Assembly: GCF_905147045.1 (NCBI RefSeq)
Contig: NC_065914.1
Span: 2,046,001-2,110,000, forward strand
DNA: 64,000 bases
Origin: Nymphalis io
Taxonomy: Eukaryota > Arthropoda > Insecta > Lepidoptera > Nymphalidae
Direction: 5' to 3'
Shown here piece after piece: positions 1-12,400 of this stretch (its first letter is position 1; each line of letters starts with the position of its first letter). The notes beneath the pieces are model-generated. The model made no database searches, was not told the origin of the DNA, and was given only the letters and a program-made list of their open reading frames with translations. Both the position numbers and the translations under genes were made by a program.

Positions 1-166
1 TGTTCAGAACTCCGAGTTTCCGTGAAGCTGTTTTTATAACAGCCTCGATGTAATCCCTTGGACTAAGGTCGCAGCGAACGTCAATCCCCAGCATGGCGAT
101 TTTGCTTTGCATCACCAGCGGAGTACCACAGAGGGAGGGAAGAGGGGAAAATGTTGACTTTTTATA
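1..166 (-). mobile_element. Jockey/CR1-type LINE fragment (reverse transcriptase 3' part)
   Basis: Nearly identical to 2362-2526 of the larger element nearby, with only a few substitutions, covering the stretch after the YADD domain. It is cut by the window edge, so its other end is unknown. Confidence 0.85.
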
Positions 167-409
167 CCACTCTATATACTGTTAATTCGCCACCAACCAT
201 CACATCTAAGATGTATTGTTAAGTTCCTTAGATTGGTGGTTTGTAAAAGCATTGGGTATGTTAGGGGTTGTTGATATGATATGATTCTTACAGTTCCAAT
301 GTCTATGGGCAAATGGTAACCACTTACCAAGGCTCATTGCCAGGATGTCTACCTATTTTATATTAAAAAATATATTAATTGTGAGAAAGAATCAAAATGA
401 ATATCATAC

Positions 410-3400
410 CTGTTGTTGCTGATCGAAGAACTTGTCGATTATTACTTTTATTTGACCGAATACTATCGGGTACAGTGCCGGAGACATTTTGTCGCCGACC
501 GATTCCTTGACGTGACTCTGTATTTGGGCGCGGAAGCCTTCGTTACTGCAGAGTAGTAATCCTAATAGCTGGCCAATAAATCTATAAAAAGAAATACCAT
601 ATTATAAAACAAAGTCCTCCCGTCGCGTCCGTCTGTATGAACGCGATAAATGCAAAAACGCTACGGTTTTCAGTAATGGACGGAGTGTTTTTTTTTATAT
701 AGAATAGGAAGGTGGACGTGCATATGGGCCACCTGATGGTAAGTGGTCACCAACGCCCATATACATTGGCATTTAAGAAATGTTAACCATCGCTTACATC
801 ACCAATGCGCCACCAACCTTGGGAACTAAGATGTTATGTCACTTGTGCCTGTAATCACGCTGGCTCACTCACCCTTCAAACCGGAACACAACAATACCAA
901 GTACTGCTGCTTTGCGGTAGAATATCTGATGAGTGGGTGGTACCTACCCAGACGAGCTTGCACAAAGCTCTACCACCAGTAGATTCACGACGAAGGTTTA
1001 AGTGTATAATTCATTATTTTTTTGTTTGAATTGGCAAGAAATATGACGACGTCTGTGTAGGAAGTAAAAACTACAACATTGAAATAAAAAAATATATATA
1101 ATTAAACTTACCGGGTGACCAGACAGTACTCGTCTTCTAGGGGCGTCTTTCCTGAAACATTATACTTTCTGGTATATGAAATAGAAATGATACTCTTTAA
1201 ATTTTATTTTATGTTCAATTCTTTATATACTATAAACAATATATATATAGGTATACTTTAAACAATAATTTTTAGTACATTGCAAGTATCTCAATATTCG
1301 TTTTGCATAATTGTAGCAACTGACATTATAACAAGTATTAAATTGGCTGAGATAGCTTACAGCATAAGCAATGTCTGGTCTTGTTAATACTGCCAGATAC
1401 ATTAAACTGCCAATGAGTTTTTGATAAGGAACATTAGGCAAACATTCTGTAGATTTTCGATATTCAATTTAGGTTCAATAGGAGTACTCTGAGGCTTATA
1501 ATCAGACATCTAAAATTTTTCAACTAATTGTTCAATATAGTGTGTTTGATCAATAGTAATAAAATCTTTGTTTACATTTATTCTCATTCCTAGATACTGT
1601 CTAACAGGACCCAAATCTTTTAACTTAAACTCTGAAGCTAATGCATTTTTCAATTTTTTAGTTTCTTTGTCGTTTTTGAAAAAATTAAGAAATCATCTAC
1701 ATACAACCCAATGATTATTTTAACATTATCTTTAGTTTTTGCAAACAAACATAGTTCATACTGGCTGTTGTTTTTTTTTTTTTTTTAAACCGCTAGGTGA
1801 GAGCAGATTTTTTTTTTTTATATTCGCCGGGAGGGCAAATGACTCTACTCCACCTGATGGTAAGTGGTAGTAGAGTCCAAATGCGACGACGGCCAGTACA
1901 GACGGGAAAAACGATCTGCACTAGCCGCCTTCGCCTTGCCGGCCCGCAAGATGCCTCTTCACGCCTCGTTTGAAGGAACCCGGGTTGTAAGAGGAGGGGA
2001 ACACGTGAGCTGGTAAGGAATTCCATTTTTTGGAAGGACATCGAGAACCAGCTCGCGTGGACTTAAGAAGGAAGGGGGAAGCAGGAATTAGAGAGAATAA
2101 TTCCTCAGAGCACTCGCCGTGATACAGTCGATAGAAAGCGCTCAGTGCTGCTATCTCACGACGCAATTGTAAAGGTTCAAGGGTGTTTGTGACCTTTACG
2201 TCGCCAATAATGCGTACGGCACGTCGCTGCAACCGGTCCAAGGCCTCAAGTAGGTACTTAGCGGAGCCATCTCAAAGGTGCGAGCAATATTCCACGCAAG
2301 ACCGTACCTGTGTTTTGTACAGCAGGCACAGTTGTTGTGGCGTGAAATAGCGCCGCACCTTGTTCAGAACTCCGAGTTTCCGTGAAGCTGTTTTTATAAC
2401 AGCCTCGATGTAATCCCTTGGACGAAGGTCGCAGCGAAGGACAATCCCCAGCATGGCGATTTTGCTTTGCATCACCAGCGGAGTACCACAGAGGGAGGGA
2501 AGAGGGGAAAATGTTGACTTTTTCGCCGTGAGAGCGCATACCTGTGTTTTCTTGGCATTAAACTCGACAAGATTATCAGAGCCCCATTTGGCGATGAGCT
2601 CTAACGTCCTATCGTCAATGACAAGATTCTTCCGCCTCTCCTCAGTTTCCGCCCGCCCAGCCACTGCGTGTCCGTGGTATCCACCATGCACTGTACTATC
2701 ATCTGCATAGCAATGTATGTTCCCAAGAGAGAGCATATCATTGATATGCAAAAGAAAGAGTGTGGGAGATAGCACAGATCCCTGGGGGACCCCAGCATTC
2801 ACTACATAGAATTGTGAAGCGCAACCATCAACTAAAACACGAAGGCTACGCTTGTGTAGGAAGCTGGCAATCCAGGTGCATAGCTGAGCAGGCAGACCAT
2901 ATGCCGGCAGCTTGGAGAGAAGACTTCTGTGCCAGACCCTGTCGAAAGCCTTGGAGATATCGAGGCTGACAACCAACGATTCTCCATGCTTGTCGATAGC
3001 TTCACCCCAGAGGTGCGTTACGTACGCTAGAAGATCACCTGTGGACTGTTTTGGTCGAAACCCGTATTGACGATCATTAATTAAAGAGCGATCTTCTAGG
3101 TAATGGATCAGTTGGTTGTTTAAAATCCGTTCCATCACCTCACAAAGTACTGAGGTGATAGCTATTGGCCGATAATTTGCCGGGTCAGACCGATCCCCTT
3201 TTTTGGGAACCGCTTGCACATTAGCTCTTCTCGAAGCCTCCGGCACACTTCCCGAAGAGAGAGAAAGTTGGAACAGGCGCGTTAACACAGGAGACAGCTC
3301 CGCTGCGCACTTCTTCAGCACTATGGCTGGTATTCCATCGGGACCGCTAGCTTTCCGTACATCAAGTGATTGCAGCTCCGCACGCACATCACGTTGCCTG

Positions 3401-6400
3401 ATTTTAATGTCAGGCATCGTATGGCCACATGCAGGTATTGTAGGTGGCAGTGCACTACTACAATCATCGATGACGGAATTGTCGGCAAAGAGTTTAGCCA
3501 GGAGATCAGCTTGCTCTTGCGGACTGTGAGCTAGCGATCCGTCCGGATTTCTGAGCGGTGGCAGCGAAGGTTGGCAGAAATTGTTTTGCACAGACTTGGT
3601 CCGACGCCAGAAGCTACGGGAGCCCCTAGGATGCGAAACAAGATCATGACCAATCTGTACAATGCGCTGTGCATCCGCTCTCGTGTATGCCTTTCTACAG
3701 GACTTGGAATTTTTATTATAGTTTGCTTTCAGTGAGTCAATGTTAGATGCCCCGCTAATGCAGCCGTTGATCCACTTGTGATATGCCGCCTACTTAGATG
3801 ATACAGCATCGGCACATTCACGAGTGAACCAACGGTTACGCGTACTCCTACTGACGAGATCTGAGCTAGGAATGTAGTATTCCATTCCCAGCATGATCTC
3901 GCCAGCAACAGCAGCGGCACTAGCTGTCGGGTCATTCCCACTGAAGCAACGTTCCTTCCAAGGGACCGACGCATAGTAATCGCGCATACCGTCCCAATCC
4001 GCCGACTTATATTTGCCAAACGCGACGTTTGCATACCGCTAGTGGCGGCAGCTTGGCCTGTGGCACTCTGGTAGAAATAAGGCTGTGATCCGAAGAGCCA
4101 AGAGGAGCCTGAACCACAACCTGATATTCCACCGGGTGAGAAGTCAGCAGAAGGTCCAGTAGAGGAGGTGCTTGCCCATCAATGTCTGGGATCCTGGTGG
4201 GCTGATCAACCAGTTGGGTCAAGTCATGTGTGAGAGCAAAAGCATGAGCAGTCCTTCCAGCATGGTTAGTTTTGAGGGATTTCAACCAGGATTCGTGGTG
4301 AGCATTAAAATCCCCCAAAAACACCAATTCCGCGTTAGGAAATTGCTCTTGCGCAGCATCTGCCACCCGACTAAGATGGTCAAATAATCGGCTTGTCTCC
4401 AAGTCACCATTGTGGGATCTGTAGAGGCACACGTAGACTCGGCTCTGACGAACCAGGTCCACACGTACCACCAACATGGAGAAGGAGGGATCCTCCAAGC
4501 AGCGCAGTCGGTGACAGCAAACATCCGTCCTGACGAACAAGCATACCCCGGCTTTCGCTTTGAAGGATTCTTCAAGCGTGTAGCCGGGATAATTAAGGTA
4601 GCTGGTATCGGCAGGACGGAGTATTTGTGTCTCCGTGAGAAACAACATTGCTGGCCGTGCTGTCTCGAGATGGTGGTGGACAGCGTTGAGGTTAGTGTGG
4701 AGTCCTCGGATGTTAGAGAACTCGACCTCAAACAGCGAGGGTATGGTGGGGGTGTGCACCGCTGTACGACCGTTATTTCTGTTTTGTTGCGCCATTTGGG
4801 AAAAATAAAATGGAAAAGAGACGTGAAGCGAGCGATGTATTGCCACGATAGGGATGGGCAAAGTGTGGAGGCGTGTTTCCCCAAGTGGTTGCCAAAAGGA
4901 AAAATACACTGACCCGCCGGACGGAAGGGCTCCCGAACCCCCCCCGGAAGTGGCCGCCGGGACCCCACCTACCGGTCACCAACCGGCACGACGTTCCACC
5001 CCGAGATTATGCGTGGCCTGGTGGGGCAGCCTCACGAGCTGGTTAGGCACGCTCGGGCCCCTGTACTATGCCACGGGCGGCCAGCGGAACAGCCGTTTCT
5101 TCGGGTCTCCCTGTCCGGCAGGTCAATACAGTTTCCCCCGGGATTGGTTCAACAGCCGTCTCCAATAGGACCAACACCCATCGCGGCAATACTCGCTCGG
5201 GCTCTGGCTGTACGCTGGCTGACCTCGAAACGCGGCTGCAAGCCACTTCACGAATTTTTCACCATGCGTACGGTGGTAACAAGCCAGGCGGATGTTAGCA
5301 TCCTACCACCAGATGAGCAGATGGTCGCTCAGATATCCCTTAGTCGCCTCTTACGACACCCATGGGAAAGAGAGGGGCAGTGAAATGTATTCTTCTCCGT
5401 CACTGCACGGATAGTTGAAACATAATTTACAAAGACAATCTTTAACCCTCTCATACCATGCTAGAGATGATTGCTTTAGTCCATAAATAGCCCTTTTTAA
5501 CCTTAACATATTTCCCCCACTTTTGTTTGCAAAACCTCAGGTATTGACATGTTTGTCTTCAATTGCATTATTGATAGCTCTCATTATAATAGGTCTTATT
5601 TTAATAGGTTATGGGCCTCTTCCGAATTTATCAGTTCTTTAATTAAAAATAGATAAATTGTGTTTGTGATACACGGAAACATGAATTCAAACTATATAAC
5701 AAGTGTGCCAAAATTAAAAGGCAGGGAGAATTATGACGAGTGGTGTTTGCGGCTGAAAACTTACTGGTCTTAGACGGGATGGAAAAGTACATCAAACCAC
5801 CAGCCGGTTTCGAAATTAAGCCAGCAGAAGATGGCAAAAAAAAAGGCAAAGTTAATATTGACGATTGATCCAGCATTGTACGTGCACAAAAGAAATACCG
5901 AAAGTTCAGCGGCATTATGGACTAAATTAAAAACCATGTTTGATGACCCTGATTTCTCGAGGAAAATAACCTTACCTCGACATTAAATATCCATTAGACT
6001 GGATAGTTGTGACTCGATGGTTACCTATGTCACACAAATTGTCGAAACAGGTCAACGCCTAAATGGCACAGGATTTACAATCACCGACGAATGGGTGAGA
6101 TCATTATTATTAGCAGGTTTAACCGATCGTTATTCACCTATGATAATGGCTATAGAGCATTCAGGAATTCCGATAACTGCTGATGTCATTAAATCAAAAT
6201 TGCTTGACATGGAAGTTGCAAATGAATCCGAATCTAGCGGCGCTGCATTTATGGCAAAAAATAAATATTATTTAAAAAATCGCAAAAGTAAGCCGAAGCA
6301 AAATGCCCATGCATTTACGTCAAACAAGAAGTCAGTGACAGATTTAATAACAAAGGAAGTTACTTGTTACAAATGTAAAAGCACCGGACATTATCGGAAC

Positions 6401-9400
6401 CAGTGTCCGTTATTGAAGAAAACCACTAATAAATGCGTTTTTAACGTTGTTTTAATAAACGGCAAGTTTAACAAGACGGAATGGTACGTCGACAGTGGCG
6501 CGAGTGCGCATATGACTGGGCCCATAACCTATTAAAACACGTGGGATCAGTGATGTAAACTTTATTCACTAGGTGGCGTTAGTAGTAGTTAAAACCACAG
6601 ATATTTTGATACATTATTATGATACATACTAACAATAATTATTATTATTCGGAACTTCTTTGCTATCGCTCCTTTGTTCGATTTACTTTTGACAAGGTTC
6701 CATCCCACTCTGATGACGTCATACAAAATAATACAATGATAAATAAATAAATCAATGTTCTCACCGTCAGTGTGCAATTGAGACCGCACGGGGGCTGGCT
6801 TCCATTTAAGACAAACTCCACCGAGAGCGCACAGGAACGAGGTCATGTTCGCCCATTCCTGGATTTGCATCTAAAAGAGAAAATATTGTTTTTTTTTTAA
6901 TCGTTATATATTAAATACTAATGTCCATTTGAACGTAATAACTTCTTCGTAATCTAAATGTAGGAAATATACATTTATTTATAAAATGAAAAATACTCAA
7001 GTTGAAGTAAATGAGTTCAGGTGTCGCTAAGCCAGTGGTCAGTGTGCCCCCCCCCCCGTCCCCGTGGGGAAAGGCGGTAACAAAGAACCGCGCCCACACC
7101 TCCCCGTCGTGGTCGCTGTGCGGCACCACGCGGCGCTCGGCGGCGGCGTGGTGCGGCGACTCGGGCGGCTTGTCGCCCGCCACGCCCTTCGGGTACTTCT
7201 GCTGCAGCTTGCACACCGAGTCCCTGCGCACGAGCGTAAGGGTACACTGCGACTGCACCGACGCGGACCGCCTGTGCCGGTGCGGGTCTGTGCGAGTCTA
7301 TGGGTGTCCGTGCGGTTTGTATGAGCACGATACTTCCAATATTTATAATGTCTCTATTTGATCTAAGTTTATAATATAATTATTTAGCAAAACGCATGGG
7401 TACGTGTAAATCAAAAGTTTGTTTGTCTTTACTTCTTCTGCCATAGGTATAAAACAAACTTTAGACAAACGTTTAAAAAACGTTTATTTCTTTTTTAAAA
7501 AGAGTTTCTTCAATACTCACTTTGGATAAAATATAAACATAATACACAAAAACAAAAATGAATAATTTTAATCGTTTTGCCAACGGTACATAAAGGCTAA
7601 ACGCCTTACCATTACAAAAATTCTCACAACAAATTTTAACAGTACTTCAAGATCATATTGCTAGTTCGTATCGTAACAAACACTATGAGTACATACATGC
7701 GTGTTGGACGAAACATTGGGACAGGTTTCGAATTCGGTTGCATCATTTGACCCTTATTTAACATTAAATAAAAGCATTAAACATGTATAATAATGATGAT
7801 TTCCTCCTAACCGATTTCATACTATTCTGAAGGAGACTAGCCAACTGCGTGAAACGTATTTTTTCTTTTTTTTACACTTAATAGGCAAGCGTTTGACCAT
7901 TGACTTGCCTAATCTTAAGCATCGACACGGTCTAAGATGTAGCAAGAGTGAATGCGCAAACACCGGTGCACTCTCTATACCCTCAATCTCATAATCTGAT
8001 GGGACAGCAATCCGACACGACCGGGGAGAGTATCAAGCTTTACGTACCTTCCGATGCATGGGAGTTCATTGTCAGGTTATTTTTTTTAGAGCCGGTTGGG
8101 GTGGTTGGTGGATGCTTGCCTATCACACCGACGGTTGTGGGTTCGATTCCCACCCAGGACAGATATTTGTGTGCATGAACATGTCTGTTTGTCCTGAGTC
8201 TGGGTGTAATTATCTATATAAGTATGTATTTACAAAAAGAAAATTAGTATATGTAGTATATCAGTTGTCTGGTTTCCATAACACAAGCTCTGTACAAGCT
8301 TAATTTGGGATCAGATGGCAGTGTGTGAAAAAATGTCCCAGGATATTATTATTATTGGCTTTTGACAGGGGTTTGAATCCAGTCTCTAGCGATTTGAGGC
8401 CTTATGATCTAGCCTTTAAACAAACGAGGTAGCCCAAGTGTATAAAATGGTGTACTCACCACCAACGTCCAAACGTCACCTTCCAGACAGGCCGAACACC
8501 GTTCACGCAATGTTCTATCTTCCTCAGCAATGTCATTATACGTTTTTGAAGAGCTGCTGAACCTAAATCATAGTGTTATATTAGTAATTGATATGGAATA
8601 TTCTAGAATTAAATTTTACTATTATAGAAAAGAGATGGCAAGTAATGGCAAGTACTGGCAAGTTTTCATTAGTTTAGTAATGGAATAACGGTGTATTAGA
8701 AGTTTCAAAACTTCTATGTTTATATTAATACTAGCTTTCTGGCCCGGCTCCACGCGTGTACAATAAGGGTCTATATAAACTGACAAGAGCTGATGCCAAG
8801 TAGTTACATAATTGGTAGCAACCTTGGAAACTACGGTGTCATGTCTCTCATGTCTGTAGTTACTTGGTCACACACTTTCCAAACCGAAATACAACAATAC
8901 TAAGTATTGCTGTTTGGCGGTAGTATATATGATGAGGGACGGTACTTACCTAGATGGATTTGGACACAGCTCTACCACTAATAATATTTCTACGATACTT
9001 ACTGTGAATGTTTTTGTAAAAGCATCCTGACTGGCTGCTTGTAAAAAGATATTTTTTTTATTGAAGATGCCGACAGTACCTTATGACCTTCGTCATTCAG
9101 ATATTTAAGCCAGGCCCAACTTTTGTTTATAATAATTGTTTTAGTTAATTTCATTTATACAGAAAATCGAGAATCGAAAGCTATAATATAAATGATATTA
9201 TATATATAATATCATATGATATTCATTACTAATATCAGTCAAATAACTAACGAGTACCACTTTTCGTAAATATTTCTAGGACTCAATCAATTTTTTATAA
9301 TTCAAATATGACGTTGAGTATACATTAAGTTATTTAAGATTGTGTAGGTGTAAATAGGAGTGGGGGGCGCACCGGTGGTGAGCACGGTGGAAGTGTGCGC

Positions 9401-12400
9401 GATCTCCTGGAACACGGCGTAGTTGGGCAGCAGCGTGTGCACCGACACGTCGTCCGAGCCGCAACGCGAGTCGGCCTCCTGGCACAGCAGGCCGAAGCAC
9501 GACATGGCCACCAGCACCGCCTCCGTGTCGATGGACCACAGGTACATGAAGAACACCACCTGCGACGAGCGCCAGCGCGAATAAACGTGAGGCAGTATTT
9601 CATCCTATATTTGCAGGTATCCTGCACTGTATTATTTGTGGTTATGTAACCACTGAATTAAGAATATGTATGTACATATTCTTAATTCAGATGTGTTTCA
9701 ATATGTCGGATGCGAGTGCATCTGTTTGCTTAGACACAGATTAAAACAGAATATAGCGTGATGCTGAGTACAATGAATGAACCGTTGTCCGGACCGACGT
9801 CTCGGCATCATCTGAACGTCTTACAAAGATACGTGCGTGCGCATAAATCCGTCTATTCTATCTATCTAATATTATATACAGTTCACTGTTTTGTTTATCA
9901 ATATCAAGATCTCCGCATCAAGTGATTAAAATAACAACTAACGCCATCAATTTATATATTGTATAATTAATTTTGTGTTGATTTTTATATATATATATAA
10001 AATAGGAAGGCGGACGAGCATATGAGCCACCTGATGGTAAGTGGTCACCAAGGCCCTTAGACAATGGCATTGTAAGAAATGTAAACCATCGCTTACATAG
10101 CCAATGTGCCACCAACCTTGGGACCTAAGATTTTATATCCCTTGTGCCTGTAATTACACTGGCTCACTCACCCTTCAAACCGGAACAGAACAAAATCAAG
10201 TACTGCTGTTTTTCGGTGAATATCTGATGAGTGGGTTGTACCTACCCAGACTAGCTTGCACAAAATCCTACCACCAGTACTACATCAGATTATCTACTCA
10301 GAATATTTAATTCCAACTTACCTCCAACTCAATATGCGCCTGTTTGCATATCGGTATCTGTGAGCCGACGTTGGCGTACTCCTTCTGCTTGGCGAGGAAC
10401 TCGTTCCGGCATGTCAACACGTCGCGCAGCCAACGCAGCACTTCGCGATAGTTCCCGATCTCTCGCTTGATCAGCTTCTGACTTATGTTGTACAGAATTT
10501 GCGAGCTGGAGTGAGGAAATTATATTGGTATAGTAGTAATACATAACAGCAGTAGTGTTTAACAGCACGTAAATATCCCCCCGCTGGGCCCAAGACATCT
10601 TAAGTTTAAAGATTATTTAATTACGGCACTACATAAAACTACAAAGTTTATTATATCCAATTCCATGCCATTCGCTGATAATTCTGTTATATTATGCATT
10701 ACAAACATTTCTTGATTAATATATATTTATTTATTTCACTTCCATAGCTCCGATAACAACTTCACCAATATTCAAATTTTTACACGAATTCGCATACAAT
10801 GACTGATTATTTTGATCTCCACCAATGGTACCATTTTAAGTCAAGGTCAAACTTGTTCATTTCATCTTCACTCCTACCATAGGAGTCAGCTATAGGTGAT
10901 GTTGATCCAGACTGGCTAGATTCTTAATTAGACAAAACATGACCGGTTATTCTTACCTGAAATCACAGAAAGTGTCGAGCGGCGCTTCAGGGTTCCACAT
11001 GTGCACCCTATCCGGCCTGTGCAGGGCGAGCAGCGCGTCCATCGCCTCCTGGGATATCTCCTCCATCCCGGTGTGATGAACAAGTGATACGAGCCCGTCG
11101 ATCAGTTCCATAGTAGACGATTGGATCTCTATCCCCGTACGGCTGCGATTCTATTGGAAATTAAAGTAAAAAAATATTAGTAAGCACAGATAAGATGCGC
11201 GTGCGCCTCTTAAGAGATAATCACAAATTCAAGGTCAAGTTAAGGAACCAGGCAACAAGTCTTCTTATACAGGATTATATGATTCTGAAATGACTCAAGA
11301 AATAACTTACACTCAACATGAGCTTGGGATCAGCGTGAACTAGTTTCACAAGCAGTAGGAGCAGGTTCCCATACGCTGTCATCTCTTCTGACTTGTTGAA
11401 TTTCGATTGAACTTCCTTAGACTTTAGTGATAATGATATCATTCGTAATGACGTTTGGACTTTATAGGCCTGAAAATAGAAAAAAAGCTTTTATTAATTA
11501 TATTTGAGTGTACTATTATTGTAGTGTTTTTTTTAATATATTGATTTAAACCTTGGTCCGACCACTATATACTTCGTTGCTATTAAATTTTATAACAATA
11601 AGAAATGTATATTTATTTGTTTTTTTTTTTTATTTAACAATTATATATACAATGACGAAAAAAAAATCAAAACTTTAAACCAAGATATCATCATAAATAA
11701 ATACCTGCTTTGCTTTATTCAACGTGTCCGTAAACATTGCCCGTAGTTCCGCAGCTCTCGAGTAGAGCAGCTCAATTTGCGGCCACCACGGCAATCGAGG
11801 CTGTTTGATTATCCTGAAAACATTTCATCAAAATTATTGAATCGATACTTGTATAACTATCGTTTAAATTACGATTTACATTAACACTACATGTGAAAAA
11901 GGAAATTGAATTGTCAATATATAAAGTCAATATTTGCATGGAACGCTTGCATGCGGCGGCATACGATTGCAGACTGTATTCGGATATCCGAATGTGGACT
12001 TTATTTATTGTATATACACCTTTCCTTTACCACGTGTAAAATATGAGTCATTGGCATTGTAAGAAATATTAACCATTCCTTGCAAGAATTATTGGTAGTC
12101 GGCAAGAAACAGGAATAAGAGATCAGTAGAACTAACCTGAGTAGCGAGTCGACGATGACGTAGTGGTAGTGGTAGGAGATGTTGGTGAGGAGGTTCAGGC
12201 ACACTTTGTGCGTGTCGTTGGAGTGCGGCATGATGCGGAACAGCGACACGAAGCAGTCCGTCAGCAGGTCCAGCTCCGAGTACCCGGGGTACGGCGCGCC
12301 GAGAGCGTACGGCTTCTCGGGGTTGAACAGCAGCGACTGCGGGAGGCGCCGTGACATACATACATACATACATACATGCGTTCATAGTAGAGGTACATGG

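Larger units (their letters stand above)
1807..5385 (-). mobile_element. Jockey/CR1-type LINE inserted in a Copia element
   Basis: About 3.6 kb of element. An APE-type endonuclease lies at 4007-4909 (LFLTETQ, FLGDFNAHHESW, GSSDHSLI). A reverse transcriptase lies at 2272-3591 (KASGPDGIPAIVLKKCA, NYRPIAITSVLCEVMERI, SLDISKAFDRVWH, AGVPQGSVLSPTLF, YADDSTVH). The 3' end carries an A run (T run at 1807 on the plus strand). The 5' end is a GC-rich leader near 4910-5385. The region between the two domains (3592-4006) is frame-disrupted, so it is probably not active. The interrupted Copia domain on both sides shows that it is an insertion. Confidence 0.85.

Noticed and set aside
4412..4912. 166-codon plus-strand open frame
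   Set aside because: Antisense shadow of the Jockey-type endonuclease; no family resemblance.
7224..7275. Longer Nf1 exon 17 starting at an upstream acceptor (CACAG or TGCAG)
   Set aside because: An in-frame extension exists, but it adds residues not found in any neurofibromin at that place; the acceptor at 7224-7226 gives the conserved length.
7011..7361. Open frames of 86-116 codons on both strands around 7000-7360
   Set aside because: They arise from GC-rich DNA around Nf1 exon 17; only the short exon segment in phase with exons 16 and 18 is supported.
9334..9649. Overlapping open frames on both strands around 9300-9650
   Set aside because: They are shadows of GC-rich Nf1 exon 15; only the minus frame with DTEAVLVAMSCF matches neurofibromin.
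12354..12376. (ACAT)n tract as a functional element
   Set aside because: Ordinary microsatellite next to a degraded SINE; no sign that it does more.
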